Origin: RUG754 sp041856085 | GTDB lineage: Bacteria; Bacillota; Clostridia; Peptostreptococcales; Anaerovoracaceae | DNA length: 8,707 nt | Direction of reading: 5' to 3' | Assembly (NCBI GenBank): GCA_041856085.1 | Contig: JBHAFL010000033.1 | Coordinates: 1 to 8,707 of the forward strand | In this document: piece by piece, positions 1-6,035 of the stretch | Layout: the number at the start of each line of letters is the position of its first letter | Numbering within the stretch: the first letter of the stretch is position 1 | Notes under the pieces: model-generated | What the model was told of the DNA's origin: nothing | The model's database searches: none | What the model saw: only the letters and a program-made list of their open reading frames with translations | Translations under genes and position numbers: made by a program

Positions 1-1723
1 ATATTTCGACGGCTTCGGCAACTTTAGACGGATTGTCGTCCATCAAAACTATATCCGCCGCCTCTATTGCAGCGTCTGAGCCGATGGCTCCCATAGCAAT
101 CCCTACATCGGCTCTCGCCAGCACGGGAGCGTCATTCATTCCGTCTCCTACGAAAATAATCGGATCATCTCCCTCTCTTTCTTTTTGCAGCGTCTCTATA
201 TGTTCGACCTTGTCCTGCGGGAGAAGCTCGGCAAAATACCTGTCTATTCGAAGTTCTCCCGCTATTTTTTCGGCTACCTCTCTGTTATCGCCCGTAAGCA
301 TTATCGTTTCATTAAACCCAAGTTTTTTCAGGCTCTCTATGGCAGATTTTGACTCCTCTTTTAATTTGTCCGAAACGACTATGTGTCCCATATATTTCCG
401 GTTTTTTGCGATATGAATGACGGTTCCCGCATGCTCACAGGTCTCGAAATTAATCTCTTCTTCCACCATAAGCTTTATGTTGCCGACGAGGACCGTGTCA
501 CCGTTTATCTTCGCCTTAATCCCATAGCCTGCAAGCTCCTCAATTTCGCTCACCGTGCATTCGTCGCACCCGTTTTCTATCCTCTCCCTGCAGTGCTCCC
601 GAAGAGAGTTCGCAATCGGATGAGGAGACGCGCTCTCAATATGCATAGCCAAATGCAGAAGCTCGTCCTCCGATATCATATTAGGGTGTACTGTCGTCAC
701 CTCAAAAGCGCCTTTTGTCAGCGTTCCCGTCTTGTCGAATACTACGGTTTTAGCTCTTGCGAGCGTTTCCATATAATGGCCTCCCTTGATGAGTATTCCT
801 TTGCTCGAAGCTCCGCCGAGTCCGCCGAAAAAAGTAAGCGGCACCGAAATAACAAGCGCGCACGGACAGGATACCACCAAAAAAGTGAGCGCGCGTATGA
901 GCCACGTCGAAAATGTCCCTGCGAAGTCTCCCGACAGAATCGGCGGCACAAGCGCGAAAATTACCGCAAGACCAACCACTATAGGCGTATATATCACAGC
1001 AAACTTCCTGATAAAGGTTTCGCTCTTCGACTTGTTCTGCGAAGCGTTCTCCACGAGTTCGAGTATTTTAGCCGCGGTGGATTCCCCGAATTCTCTCTTA
1101 ACCTTAAGCTTGAACAATCCGGAGATATTAATGCTGCCCGAATATACCTCGTCGCCCTCGGCTACGTCGCGCGGCGCGCTCTCACCTGTAAGCTTGGACG
1201 TATCAAGCGAAGTGTGCCCCTCAATCACAATCCCGTCAAGCGGAACTCTCTCGCCCGGCTTGACCGCAACCACATCCCCAACCCTGACCTCGGTCGGTTC
1301 TACAACAAACAATTCGCCGCCTTTAACGAGATTCGCCGTATCGGGTCGGATATCCATAAGCGCAGCAATCGAATCCCTGCTCTTATCCTCTGCAAAATGC
1401 TCGAACAGCTCTCCTACTTGGAAAAACAGCATTACAAGCACTCCCTCGATAAACTGCGGTTCACTCTCAGGCAAAAACCCGATTATAAGCGCTCCTGCCG
1501 TCGCCGTTACCATCAGGAAGCATTCATTTAGAGCCTCACCCTCAATTAGCCCCTCGATTGCCTCTTTAATCACGTCATACCCGACTATCAGGTACGGAAC
1601 CGAATACAGCAGCAAGAGCTGCCACATCTGCATAGCCGCATTCAATTCCGCCGTTTTAACAGCCGCTAAAAGTACGGCGGCGGCTGATATTCTGAATAAT
1701 TTTATCTTCGCTTCCTTTTCCAT
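1..1723 (-). CDS. cadA: Heavy-metal P1B-type ATPase (Zn/Cd/Pb efflux), C-terminus cut by window edge
   Basis: This is an inner-membrane pump that uses ATP to export divalent soft metals. 574 codons are visible without a frameshift. Motifs read on the minus strand are TGES at residues 179-182 (actuator), CPC at 286-288 in the metal-transport helix, DKTGT with phosphorylated Asp330, the SPHP histidine at 368, and GDGMND at 526-531. CPC is followed by ALVISVP, the form typical of Zn/Cd/Pb pumps (P1B-2) rather than the CPCALGLATP form of copper pumps. The last membrane helices, which would confirm metal choice, lie outside the window. The protein starts directly at the first membrane helices, with no N-terminal HMA domain or CxxC motif. 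ATG at 1721-1723 is chosen because TTAGGAGT lies about 8 nt upstream. An ArsR regulator is divergent, and a consensus promoter and an inverted repeat lie upstream. The family is certain; the exact metal is inferred. Confidence 0.93.
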   Translation of the reverse strand, partial: MEKEAKIKLFRISAAAVLLAAVKTAELNAAMQMWQLLLLYSVPYLIVGYDVIKEAIEGLIEGEALNECFLMVTATAGALIIGFLPESEPQFIEGVLVMLFFQVGELFEHFAEDKSRDSIAALMDIRPDTANLVKGGELFVVEPTEVRVGDVVAVKPGERVPLDGIVIEGHTSLDTSKLTGESAPRDVAEGDEVYSGSINISGLFKLKVKREFGESTAAKILELVENASQNKSKSETFIRKFAVIYTPIVVGLAVIFALVPPILSGDFAGTFSTWLIRALTFLVVSCPCALVISVPLTFFGGLGGASSKGILIKGGHYMETLARAKTVVFDKTGTLTKGAFEVTTVHPNMISEDELLHLAMHIESASPHPIANSLREHCRERIENGCDECTVSEIEELAGYGIKAKINGDTVLVGNIKLMVEEEINFETCEHAGTVIHIAKNRKYMGHIVVSDKLKEESKSAIESLKKLGFNETIMLTGDNREVAEKIAGELRIDRYFAELLPQDKVEHIETLQKEREGDDPIIFVGDGMNDAPVLARADVGIAMGAIGSDAAIEAADIVLMDDNPSKVAEAVEI

Positions 1724-1810
1724 TGTCTGACTCCTAACATAAACATTACAGCTGCCGCAATAAGAGCGGTAAGATTTTTTGTTTTTTAATAAAGTTGTTT
1801 TCGAATAATT

Positions 1811-1832
1811 CAATTAAACGTTTGCTTAATTG
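1811..1832. promoter_or_regulatory. Candidate ArsR operator (inverted repeat) at the ATPase transcription start
   Basis: Perfect 7-bp arms CAATTAA (1811-1817) and TTAATTG (1826-1832) flank an 8-bp spacer that contributes to a second, offset dyad AAACGTTT (1816-1823). The element lies at about +2 to +23 of the predicted ATPase transcript, where a bound dimer would block RNA polymerase. ArsR/SmtB repressors of metal pumps typically bind A+T-rich imperfect dyads overlapping the promoter. Binding is inferred from position and symmetry. Confidence 0.6.
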
Positions 1833-1840
1833 TTTATTTT

Positions 1841-1869
1841 ATTATATAATTGCTTCAGCGATTTGTCAA
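1841..1869 (-). promoter_or_regulatory. Consensus sigma-70/A promoter of the P1B ATPase
   Basis: On the minus strand TTGACA (1869 to 1864) and TATAAT (1846 to 1841) are separated by exactly 17 bp, so both hexamers match consensus. Transcription should begin near 1834, giving a leader of about 110 nt before the ATPase ATG. A promoter this strong would need a repressor, which fits the ArsR gene next door and the inverted repeat just downstream. Confidence 0.85.
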
Positions 1870-2004
1870 CAGCAGTTTATTGTCATATTTACTCACCCCT
1901 GTTTTTTAATGCTCTTTTATGACACAGGCTTGTATTATGTGCATTGCTATTGTAGAATCACACCATATACCACACGAGGATATTATAAGAGGCGGATAAT
2001 AAAA

Positions 2005-2361
2005 ATGAAAAAGATTATGCAGCTTCCTCACAATCATGGTGAGAATCCGGGCTTAATTGAAAACGTACCCGAAACGGCAACCATTATTTCGGTTTCTGAC
2101 GCTATGAAGCTTCTCGGCGATCCCTCAAGACTGAGGATATTCTGGATACTCTGTCACGCGACGGAATGCGTACAAAACATCGCAGCCCTGACAGATATGT
2201 CGAGTCCCGCGGTATCGCACCATCTTAAGCTTCTAAAATCCGGAGGGCTGATTGTCTCCGAAAGGCATGGCAAGGAGGTCTATTACAGATCTGCGGATAC
2301 CGCGCTTGTCGACTCTCTTCACCATGTGATTGAAGATATTGCCGATATATCCTGTCCTTAG
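2005..2361 (+). CDS. ArsR/SmtB-family metal-responsive repressor
   Basis: A 118-residue winged-helix repressor expected to release the divergent metal pump promoter when metal binds. The recognition helix region SSPAVSHHLKLLKSGGLI (66-83) and the following wing, with HGKEVYYR, are typical of the family. Possible metal ligands are unusual. The usual ELCVCDLA-type motif of CadC is here ECVQNIA, keeping Cys55 but with Gln57 in place of the second Cys. His9 and His11 (HNH) stand near the N-terminus, and Cys117 is next to last. Of the alpha-5 site of CzrA, only Asp98 seems kept, with His106/His107 nearby. ATG 2005 is chosen because AAGAGGCGG lies upstream and the length matches the family. The frame stays open further upstream, to about 1795, but that extension is not ArsR-like. 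No convincing promoter of its own was seen; the divergent region 1870-2004 must hold it. Confidence 0.92.
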   Translation: MKKIMQLPHNHGENPGLIENVPETATIISVSDAMKLLGDPSRLRIFWILCHATECVQNIAALTDMSSPAVSHHLKLLKSGGLIVSERHGKEVYYRSADTALVDSLHHVIEDIADISCP

Positions 2362-2498
2362 ACCCGGCGGATTGCGGATATTGTTTGCGCTAAAGCAGAG
2401 GATATTCGCGAGCTTCCGGTTCCGAAACTAATGACACCGGATATATCGTTGATAAAAAATAGATATTCGGCTGCTATTCTATTTATGAGGTGAGACAC

Positions 2499-3194
2499 AT
2501 GAAGTATCGGATTTTAATAGCCGATGATGAATTTGATATTGTCAATATGCTTTGCAGCTATTTCACAAGCAAAGGATATGATGTGATAACAGCTTTAGAC
2601 GGTGCAGAGACGTTAAAACGAGCAGAAAGCAATCCTGATATTATTTTACTTGACATCAATATGCCGGAGATAGACGGCTTGGAGGTTTGTCAACGCATTC
2701 GGGATCACATTTCATGCCCAATCCTGTTTTTGACGGCAAGAATAGAGGATACCGACAAAGTAAAAGGTTTCGCTGTCGGCGGAGATGACTATATCATAAA
2801 GCCTTTTTCATTAATCGAATTAGAGGCGCGTGTTGCGGCACATCTGCGTCGCGAGACCAGACACACCGTTGAGGCGCAGGTCAAGTTTAATGGCAACCTG
2901 ACTATTGATTATGCTGAACGGTGCTTATTTTATCAAAATGAACGACTTGCCCTTGCAAAAAAGGAATTTGACATTGTGGAACTATTGTCTCAATACCCGG
3001 GACAAGTATTTGGAAAGGAACGGATTTACGAGTTGATTTTTACTGTTTATACTCTCCATGTAAACACATGGGGAGTATTTTTTGAACAGGAGATAACTAT
3101 GAAAAAATCAAGAGTGTTTTTGATGATTGGCTGTTTAACGGTTATTGGCGCTGTTTTGTTCTTTTCTGCAAAAATCAAAAAAGAAGAGAAATAA
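2499..3194 (+). CDS. OmpR-type response regulator with truncated DNA-binding domain, fused in frame to a membrane peptide
   Basis: The receiver domain (about 1-115) is complete: Asp9/Asp10 acidic pair, phosphoacceptor Asp52 in LLDINMP, Thr79 and Lys101 of the KPF motif. It resembles regulators of peptide-antibiotic sensing and immunity operons. The winged-helix domain starts normally, with FNGNLTIDY near 129 and LAKKEFDIVELL near 154, and continues through FGKERIYELI (about 180). Homology then stops before the recognition helix and wing. The frame reads on through a terminator hairpin and into a short membrane peptide, ending at 3194. ATG 2499 is preferred because AGGTGA ends about 6 nt upstream; a GTG at 2490 lies inside that site. 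No histidine kinase follows. The product could still accept phosphate but is unlikely to bind DNA normally. Most likely this is a decaying gene. Confidence 0.82.
   Translation: MKYRILIADDEFDIVNMLCSYFTSKGYDVITALDGAETLKRAESNPDIILLDINMPEIDGLEVCQRIRDHISCPILFLTARIEDTDKVKGFAVGGDDYIIKPFSLIELEARVAAHLRRETRHTVEAQVKFNGNLTIDYAERCLFYQNERLALAKKEFDIVELLSQYPGQVFGKERIYELIFTVYTLHVNTWGVFFEQEITMKKSRVFLMIGCLTVIGAVLFFSAKIKKEEK
3050..3083 (+). terminator. Rho-independent terminator inside the tail of the truncated regulator frame
   Basis: An 11-bp stem pairs TACTCTCCATG (3050-3060) with CATGGGGAGTA (3067-3077), with one G-T wobble and a 6-nt loop, followed by six T (3078-3083). It sits inside the open frame of the response regulator, just after regulator homology ends, and upstream of the small membrane-peptide gene. 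It may have been an intergenic terminator or attenuator that a deletion placed inside the frame. Confidence 0.75.
3099..3194 (+). CDS. Small membrane peptide, 31 residues
   Basis: I do not recognise this peptide. The ATG at 3099 has its own good ribosome binding site (AGGAGA, about 6 nt upstream). The peptide has a short basic start (MKKSR), one hydrophobic segment of about 20 residues (VFLMIGCLTVIGAVLFF) and a lysine/glutamate-rich tail (KIKKEEK), so it would form a single membrane span. It is in frame with the truncated response regulator, so the same codons also form the end of that longer product. Its stop is 24 nt before the ABC ATPase start, as in a tight operon. It may be a genuine small gene of the original locus or a remnant of a longer one. 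Confidence 0.45.
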   Translation: MKKSRVFLMIGCLTVIGAVLFFSAKIKKEEK

Positions 3195-3218
3195 CCCATT
3201 TGCATTGAGGTGAAAAAG

Positions 3219-3640
3219 ATGGAATTGCTTATAACCGACGTTTCAAAAAATTCAGAAAGACGGATGCCCTCAAAGATGTATCAATTCGTTTTAAACCGGG
3301 GATATATGGAATACTCGGTAGGAACGGTGCAGGTAAAACCACACTATTTAGACTAATTACTAAATTGTTGGAGCCGACTTCCGGAACTATATCCTTCACC
3401 AATGAGGGAGAATTGATAAAAATAGCTCGTTCAAATCTTTCAAAAGTAGCCTTTGAAAACAATACAGATTTTGATAGCTATATAAAGCATAATCAAATCT
3501 ATACTTTTAGGCGTGTGGACGATGCGTTGGAGGTTATTGTTCCTAAACAAAGCGAGAGCGAGCTTTCTTTTGATATTTGTTTAGAAGATGCGTATATGTG
3601 GGTGATTAGCGATGAGAATAGCCAATACGTTACTGAATAA
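3219..3640 (+). pseudogene. ABC transporter ATPase, frameshifted and internally deleted
   Basis: ATG 3219 follows GAGGTG at good spacing and begins a normal ABC start (MELLITDVSK). At the run of six A (3245-3250) the family sequence jumps to the next frame, where it continues as FRKTDALKDVSIRFKPG and the Walker A loop GRNGAGKTT (3317-3343). The starting frame stops at 3354-3356. After LLEPTSGTISF the sequence passes straight into a C-terminal tail ending LEDAYMWVIS, a style of ending known from antibiotic-peptide ABC exporters. The Q-loop, LSGGQ signature, Walker B and H-loop are all absent. The remnant would be about 140 residues, against well over 200 for the family. It cannot hydrolyse ATP as read, so it is a pseudogene of a lantibiotic/bacitracin-type exporter ATPase. 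Confidence 0.8.
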
Positions 3641-3737
3641 TATCAAATTGCGATATAAGCAGCTTAAGGTAATAGCGTTACTTGTAATAAGCGTGGGTTT
3701 TGTACTGTCGCAAATAGTTGTGGTATTTAAAATTTGA
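3612..3737 (+). pseudogene. 5' fragment of an ABC permease gene
   Basis: A 41-codon frame starts inside the last codons of the ABC ATPase, the overlap usual for coupled ABC genes. It encodes a short basic start (MRIANTLLNNIKLRYKQLK) followed by one hydrophobic helix (about residues 20-40: VIALLVISVGFVLSQIVVVF). This is how ABC-2 type permeases begin. It stops at TGA 3735-3737, inside a 12-bp tandem repeat, with the rest of the permease missing. The call rests on gene order and the single helix, not on a family motif. Confidence 0.55.
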
Positions 3738-3756
3738 ATTAAATTTTGAATTAAAT
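3733..3756. repeat. Perfect 12-bp tandem duplication
   Basis: TTTGAATTAAAT occurs twice in direct succession (3733-3744, 3745-3756). It lies at the end of the permease fragment and supplies its stop codon. It probably marks a slippage or the junction of the deletion that removed the rest of the permease. Confidence 0.8.
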
Positions 3757-3770
3757 TCTTACTTTTTTGC

Positions 3771-3800
3771 TTGACATTGCTTAGAGCTTTATTGTATAAT
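3771..3800 (+). promoter_or_regulatory. Promoter of tRNA-Asn
   Basis: TTGACA (3771-3776) and TATAAT (3795-3800) are separated by 18 bp. The predicted start is near 3807, about 24 nt before the tRNA-Asn 5' end. Both hexamers are consensus, as expected for stable RNA genes. Confidence 0.85.
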
Positions 3801-3830
3801 TTCAATGTTGTCGATTGAGACAGCGAATAT

Positions 3831-3905
3831 TCCGGAGTAGCTCAATGGCGGAGCAGGCGGCTGTTAACCGCAAGGTTGTGAGTTCGAGTCTCACCCCCGG
3901 AGCCA
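3831..3905 (+). tRNA. tRNA-Asn (anticodon GTT)
   Basis: The cloverleaf is complete with encoded CCA (3903-3905). The D stem is GCTC/GAGC, the anticodon loop CTGTTAA (anticodon 3863-3865) and the T arm GTGAG-TTCGAGT-CTCAC. The acceptor TCCGGAG pairs with CCCCGGA except at position 6:67 (A-C). The outermost anticodon-stem pair is G-A. It is followed by a terminator. Confidence 0.95.
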
Positions 3906-3913
3906 TTCAATGT

Positions 3914-3943
3914 TCCGCATACATCGTGTGTGCGGACTTTTTT
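3914..3943 (+). terminator. Rho-independent terminator between tRNA-Asn and tRNA-Leu
   Basis: A 10-bp stem pairs TCCGCATACA (3914-3923) with TGTGTGCGGA (3927-3936), with one wobble and a 3-nt loop, followed by C and six T (3938-3943). The last T is the base directly before the tRNA-Leu 5' end at 3944, so no space for a separate tRNA-Leu promoter exists after it. Confidence 0.8.
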
Positions 3944-4032
3944 GCCGGAGTGGCGGAATTGGCAGACGCACAGGACTTAAAATCCTGCGATCCTTACCGA
4001 TCGTACCGGTTCGACCCCGGTCTCCGGCACCA
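3944..4032 (+). tRNA. tRNA-Leu (anticodon TAA)
   Basis: This is a class II tRNA of 89 nt with encoded CCA (4030-4032). The acceptor GCCGGAG pairs fully with CTCCGGC. The anticodon stem CAGGA/TCCTG encloses loop CTTAAAA (anticodon 3978-3980). A long variable arm is closed by CGATC/GATCG, and the T arm is ACCGG-TTCGACC-CCGGT. It would read UUA and UUG. It has no obvious promoter of its own because it abuts the preceding terminator. Confidence 0.96.
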
Positions 4033-4054
4033 ACCATTTTTATAAATTGATTTT

Positions 4055-4083
4055 TTGACAAGGCACGAAATATGTGCTATAAT
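4055..4083 (+). promoter_or_regulatory. Promoter of initiator tRNA-Met
   Basis: TTGACA (4055-4060) and TATAAT (4078-4083) are separated by 17 bp, with an extended -10 TGC in front. The predicted start is near 4090, only about 7 nt before the mature tRNA 5' end. Confidence 0.88.
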
Positions 4084-4096
4084 GTATTTCAGACGA

Positions 4097-4172
4097 CGCG
4101 GGGTAGAGCAAATGGTAGCTCGTCGGGCTCATAACCCGGAGGCTGGTGGTTCAAGTCCGCCCTCCGCAACCA
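4097..4172 (+). tRNA. Initiator tRNA-fMet (anticodon CAT)
   Basis: 76 nt with encoded CCA (4170-4172). Initiator identity is shown by the C1-A72 mismatch at the top of the acceptor stem (CGCGGGG against CTCCGCA) and by three consecutive G-C pairs closing the anticodon loop (GGG/CCC around CTCATAA; anticodon 4130-4132). The T arm is GGTGG-TTCAAGT-CCGCC. One G-T wobble is present at 6:67. It forms a single-gene unit with its own promoter and terminator. Confidence 0.96.
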
Positions 4173-4180
4173 TTAAAATT

Positions 4181-4213
4181 AAACGGTAATTGAGAAATCG
4201 GTTACCGTTTTTT
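4181..4213 (+). terminator. Rho-independent terminator of tRNA-fMet
   Basis: AAACGGTAA (4181-4189) pairs with TTACCGTTT (4202-4210) around a 12-nt loop, and the T-tract runs 4208-4213. It lies 8 nt after the tRNA. It could also help stop the convergent amidohydrolase transcript from the other strand, which has no other clear terminator. Confidence 0.8.
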
Positions 4214-4255
4214 CTTGTTTACTATATAATGGAAAGATAGGCGTAATCGCAACTG

Positions 4256-4274
4256 TTATAATATCATAGTATAA
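4256..4274. repeat. A+T-only imperfect palindrome next to the amidohydrolase stop
   Basis: TTATAATATCATAGTATAA is symmetric about C4265 with 8 of 9 pairs matching. It lies 4 nt beyond the amidohydrolase stop codon. Without G-C pairs or a T-tract it is a poor terminator; its role, if any, is unknown. Confidence 0.35.
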
Positions 4275-4278
4275 TCAT

Positions 4279-5871
4279 TTATTCCGCCATCGAATTATCG
4301 GCGTACTTCACTTCACCGCCAACTACGGTCATCATAACCTTAGCATAGTTTAATGCTTCGGGTTCCATTGAAGTGATATCTCTATCGATTACGCAGAAGT
4401 CTGCGGTATAGCCGGGAATTAGTTTGCCTCTTGTTTTTTCGGAAAATGAAGCATAGGCGCCCTCAGTTGTGAACAGGTTTATCGCTTCTTCAAGGCTGAG
4501 ATTTTTTTCAGGGTACCAGCTGTTCTCCTGCCCCGCTTCCTTTCTCATTACGGCATAATACATATTCGGCAGTATGTCAAAAGGCTCCACGGGGCAATCC
4601 GAGCCCGCACCTAAATGTATGCCCATATCGAGCATCTTCCTCCAGTCATAGGAGCTCGCCGCGAGCTCCGCCCCGACCCGTTCCTCGACGATGCGTCTGT
4701 CCGCCTTGATAAAAATCGGCTGTATATACGCCATCAATCCGGCGGCTTTCATTCTTTCAAGCTGAGAATGATGTGTTATCTGGCAATGCACTATGCCGTG
4801 CCTGTGATTCTCTCTCGGGAAGTCGCTCAGAGCTTTTTCGAACGAGGAAATAATCTGCTCAATGCACCTGTCCCCTATCCCGTGAACGGCAATCTGCATA
4901 CCCGCGCGATTCGCCATATCAATGAGCCCGAACATTTCCTCATCGGTAAAGTTAAGTATTCCGCGGTTTCCCTCGTCTCCGGTATACGGTTTCATCACAG
5001 CCGCCGTCTTAGCTCCGAGAGCGCCGTCTCCGAGAAGCTTAAGAGGACCTATCGTGAAGTTTCCCGTCGTATAACCCGTCATATATCCCGCATCCAAAAA
5101 TGCCTTGAGGCGCTCTTTGGCAGGAAGATTACACTGTTCATATACTCTTATGGGAAGCAGACCCTCTCTATCGAGCTCCGTATATGCGTCTATTATCGTC
5201 TTGCCGTAAAGCTCAGATGAAATAACCGACAAATCGTCCGTCTGTATCTCTGTTATTCCCGCGGACAGTACATCATTTGAAGCCTCCATTATCAGTTCCT
5301 TTACGAGCTCAAGGCTGAGAAGAGGCAGCGCTTCTTCCATTATATTCTGTTCGTCCTCTCTCAAAATCCCGTCCGGCTTGCTCTCGAGCAGTCCGGCAAG
5401 CTTAAGTGCAGGGGTATTACATACCGTCACATGGTGGCAGGCGCGGCGAATAATTATCGGCATCTCCTCCGACACCCTGTCCAGGTCTTTCCTGCTCGGG
5501 AGCTCGGTTTTTATCCAATAATTGTGATTGAAACCCGTGCCTCTCAGGAGAAGATTTTTTGCTTTAGCCTCGAGAAGCTTATCCTTTAGAAGCTCCTGCA
5601 TTTCCTCAAGACTTTTCACCTTTGACAAGTCAGCGAAGCTCTTCTCGTATGCATATTCCAAAAAATGCAGGTGCGAGTCCACGAAGCCGGGCATCACAAG
5701 CTGTCCTTTAAGGTCTATTCTCTCTGACTTTTCACCTGTCTCCGTGCAATAAGAAAATATCTCCGCGTCACTTCCTGCTTTTATAATTTTTCCTTTATCT
5801 GTAAGCATAGCGCTATCGTTACCCGACGAGCCGTCGTTCCTGTATATTTTCCCGTTATAAAAAATCTTCAT
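4279..5871 (-). CDS. YtcJ-like metal-dependent amidohydrolase
   Basis: A 530-residue member of the amidohydrolase superfamily (Amidohydro_3/YtcJ group), hydrolysing an unknown amide or related bond. Read from the minus strand it has the HxH metal motif DSHLHF (His67, His69), the YtcJ-style strand PLKLLGDGALGAKT (275-289) with Lys278 as a candidate bridging lysine, AVHGIGD (His330), IVHCQ (His362), and GSDCPVEP with catalytic Asp425. The first 60 residues and the last 50 form the usual split beta-sandwich, ending with PGYTADFCVID and VVGGEVKY. No signal peptide or membrane segment is seen, so it is cytoplasmic. The length is normal for the family. ATG 5871 has only a weak AAGGGA-like site upstream. 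It stands alone on its strand, separated from hcp by a terminator, and the neighbours do not indicate a substrate. Confidence 0.9.
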   Translation of the reverse strand: MKIFYNGKIYRNDGSSGNDSAMLTDKGKIIKAGSDAEIFSYCTETGEKSERIDLKGQLVMPGFVDSHLHFLEYAYEKSFADLSKVKSLEEMQELLKDKLLEAKAKNLLLRGTGFNHNYWIKTELPSRKDLDRVSEEMPIIIRRACHHVTVCNTPALKLAGLLESKPDGILREDEQNIMEEALPLLSLELVKELIMEASNDVLSAGITEIQTDDLSVISSELYGKTIIDAYTELDREGLLPIRVYEQCNLPAKERLKAFLDAGYMTGYTTGNFTIGPLKLLGDGALGAKTAAVMKPYTGDEGNRGILNFTDEEMFGLIDMANRAGMQIAVHGIGDRCIEQIISSFEKALSDFPRENHRHGIVHCQITHHSQLERMKAAGLMAYIQPIFIKADRRIVEERVGAELAASSYDWRKMLDMGIHLGAGSDCPVEPFDILPNMYYAVMRKEAGQENSWYPEKNLSLEEAINLFTTEGAYASFSEKTRGKLIPGYTADFCVIDRDITSMEPEALNYAKVMMTVVGGEVKYADNSMAE

Positions 5872-5941
5872 TTCGTTTTCTATCCCTTGTTTCTCCGATT
5901 ATTTCAATGCTTGCTGTGACTAAACAAAAAATACTGATTTT

Positions 5942-5963
5942 AAGCGGCGTCATACCGCCGCTT
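5942..5963. other. G+C-rich hairpin in the leader of the amidohydrolase gene
   Basis: A perfect 8-bp stem pairs AAGCGGCG (5942-5949) with CGCCGCTT (5956-5963) around a 6-nt loop. On the minus strand it lies about 70 nt before the amidohydrolase ATG and downstream of the possible promoter at 5974-6002. On the plus strand only four T follow. It could be a leader hairpin or a weak terminator; direction is unclear. Confidence 0.45.
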
Positions 5964-5973
5964 TTACACTATA

Positions 5974-6002
5974 ATACTAATTCATTTTTTGAGCGAATTC
6001 AA
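5974..6002 (-). promoter_or_regulatory. Possible amidohydrolase promoter
   Basis: On the minus strand TTGAAT (6002 to 5997) and TAGTAT (5979 to 5974) are 17 bp apart, each matching four of six consensus bases. The position is plausible, just after the hcp terminator and about 100 nt before the gene. The match is weak. Confidence 0.35.
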
Positions 6003-6035
6003 GTATCTGCTTATGCGCATGCAGCCGTTCACATC

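Noticed and set aside
383..1730. Long plus-strand open frames (383-1531 and 786-1730) opposite the metal ATPase
   Set aside because: They are antisense shadows: no family motifs, odd Arg- or Ser-rich composition and no ribosome binding sites, while the minus strand holds every P-type ATPase motif.
1795..2004. N-terminal extension of the ArsR frame
   Set aside because: It lacks a good start site and family similarity, overlaps the ATPase promoter and operator, and a 118-residue product from 2005 matches the family length.
2363..2498. Open stretch after arsR that might be another gene remnant
   Set aside because: It has about 44 codons, no start codon with a ribosome binding site and no recognisable similarity; probably chance. 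A TTGATA at 2449-2454 has no matching -10 at 17 bp.
2490..2498. GTG start for the response regulator
   Set aside because: The GTG is part of the AGGTGA ribosome binding site; ATG 2499 gives the standard receiver start.
3738..4213. tRNA cluster as an integration site for a mobile island
   Set aside because: No integrase, no duplicated tRNA end and no terminal repeats are seen; only decayed genes lie nearby.
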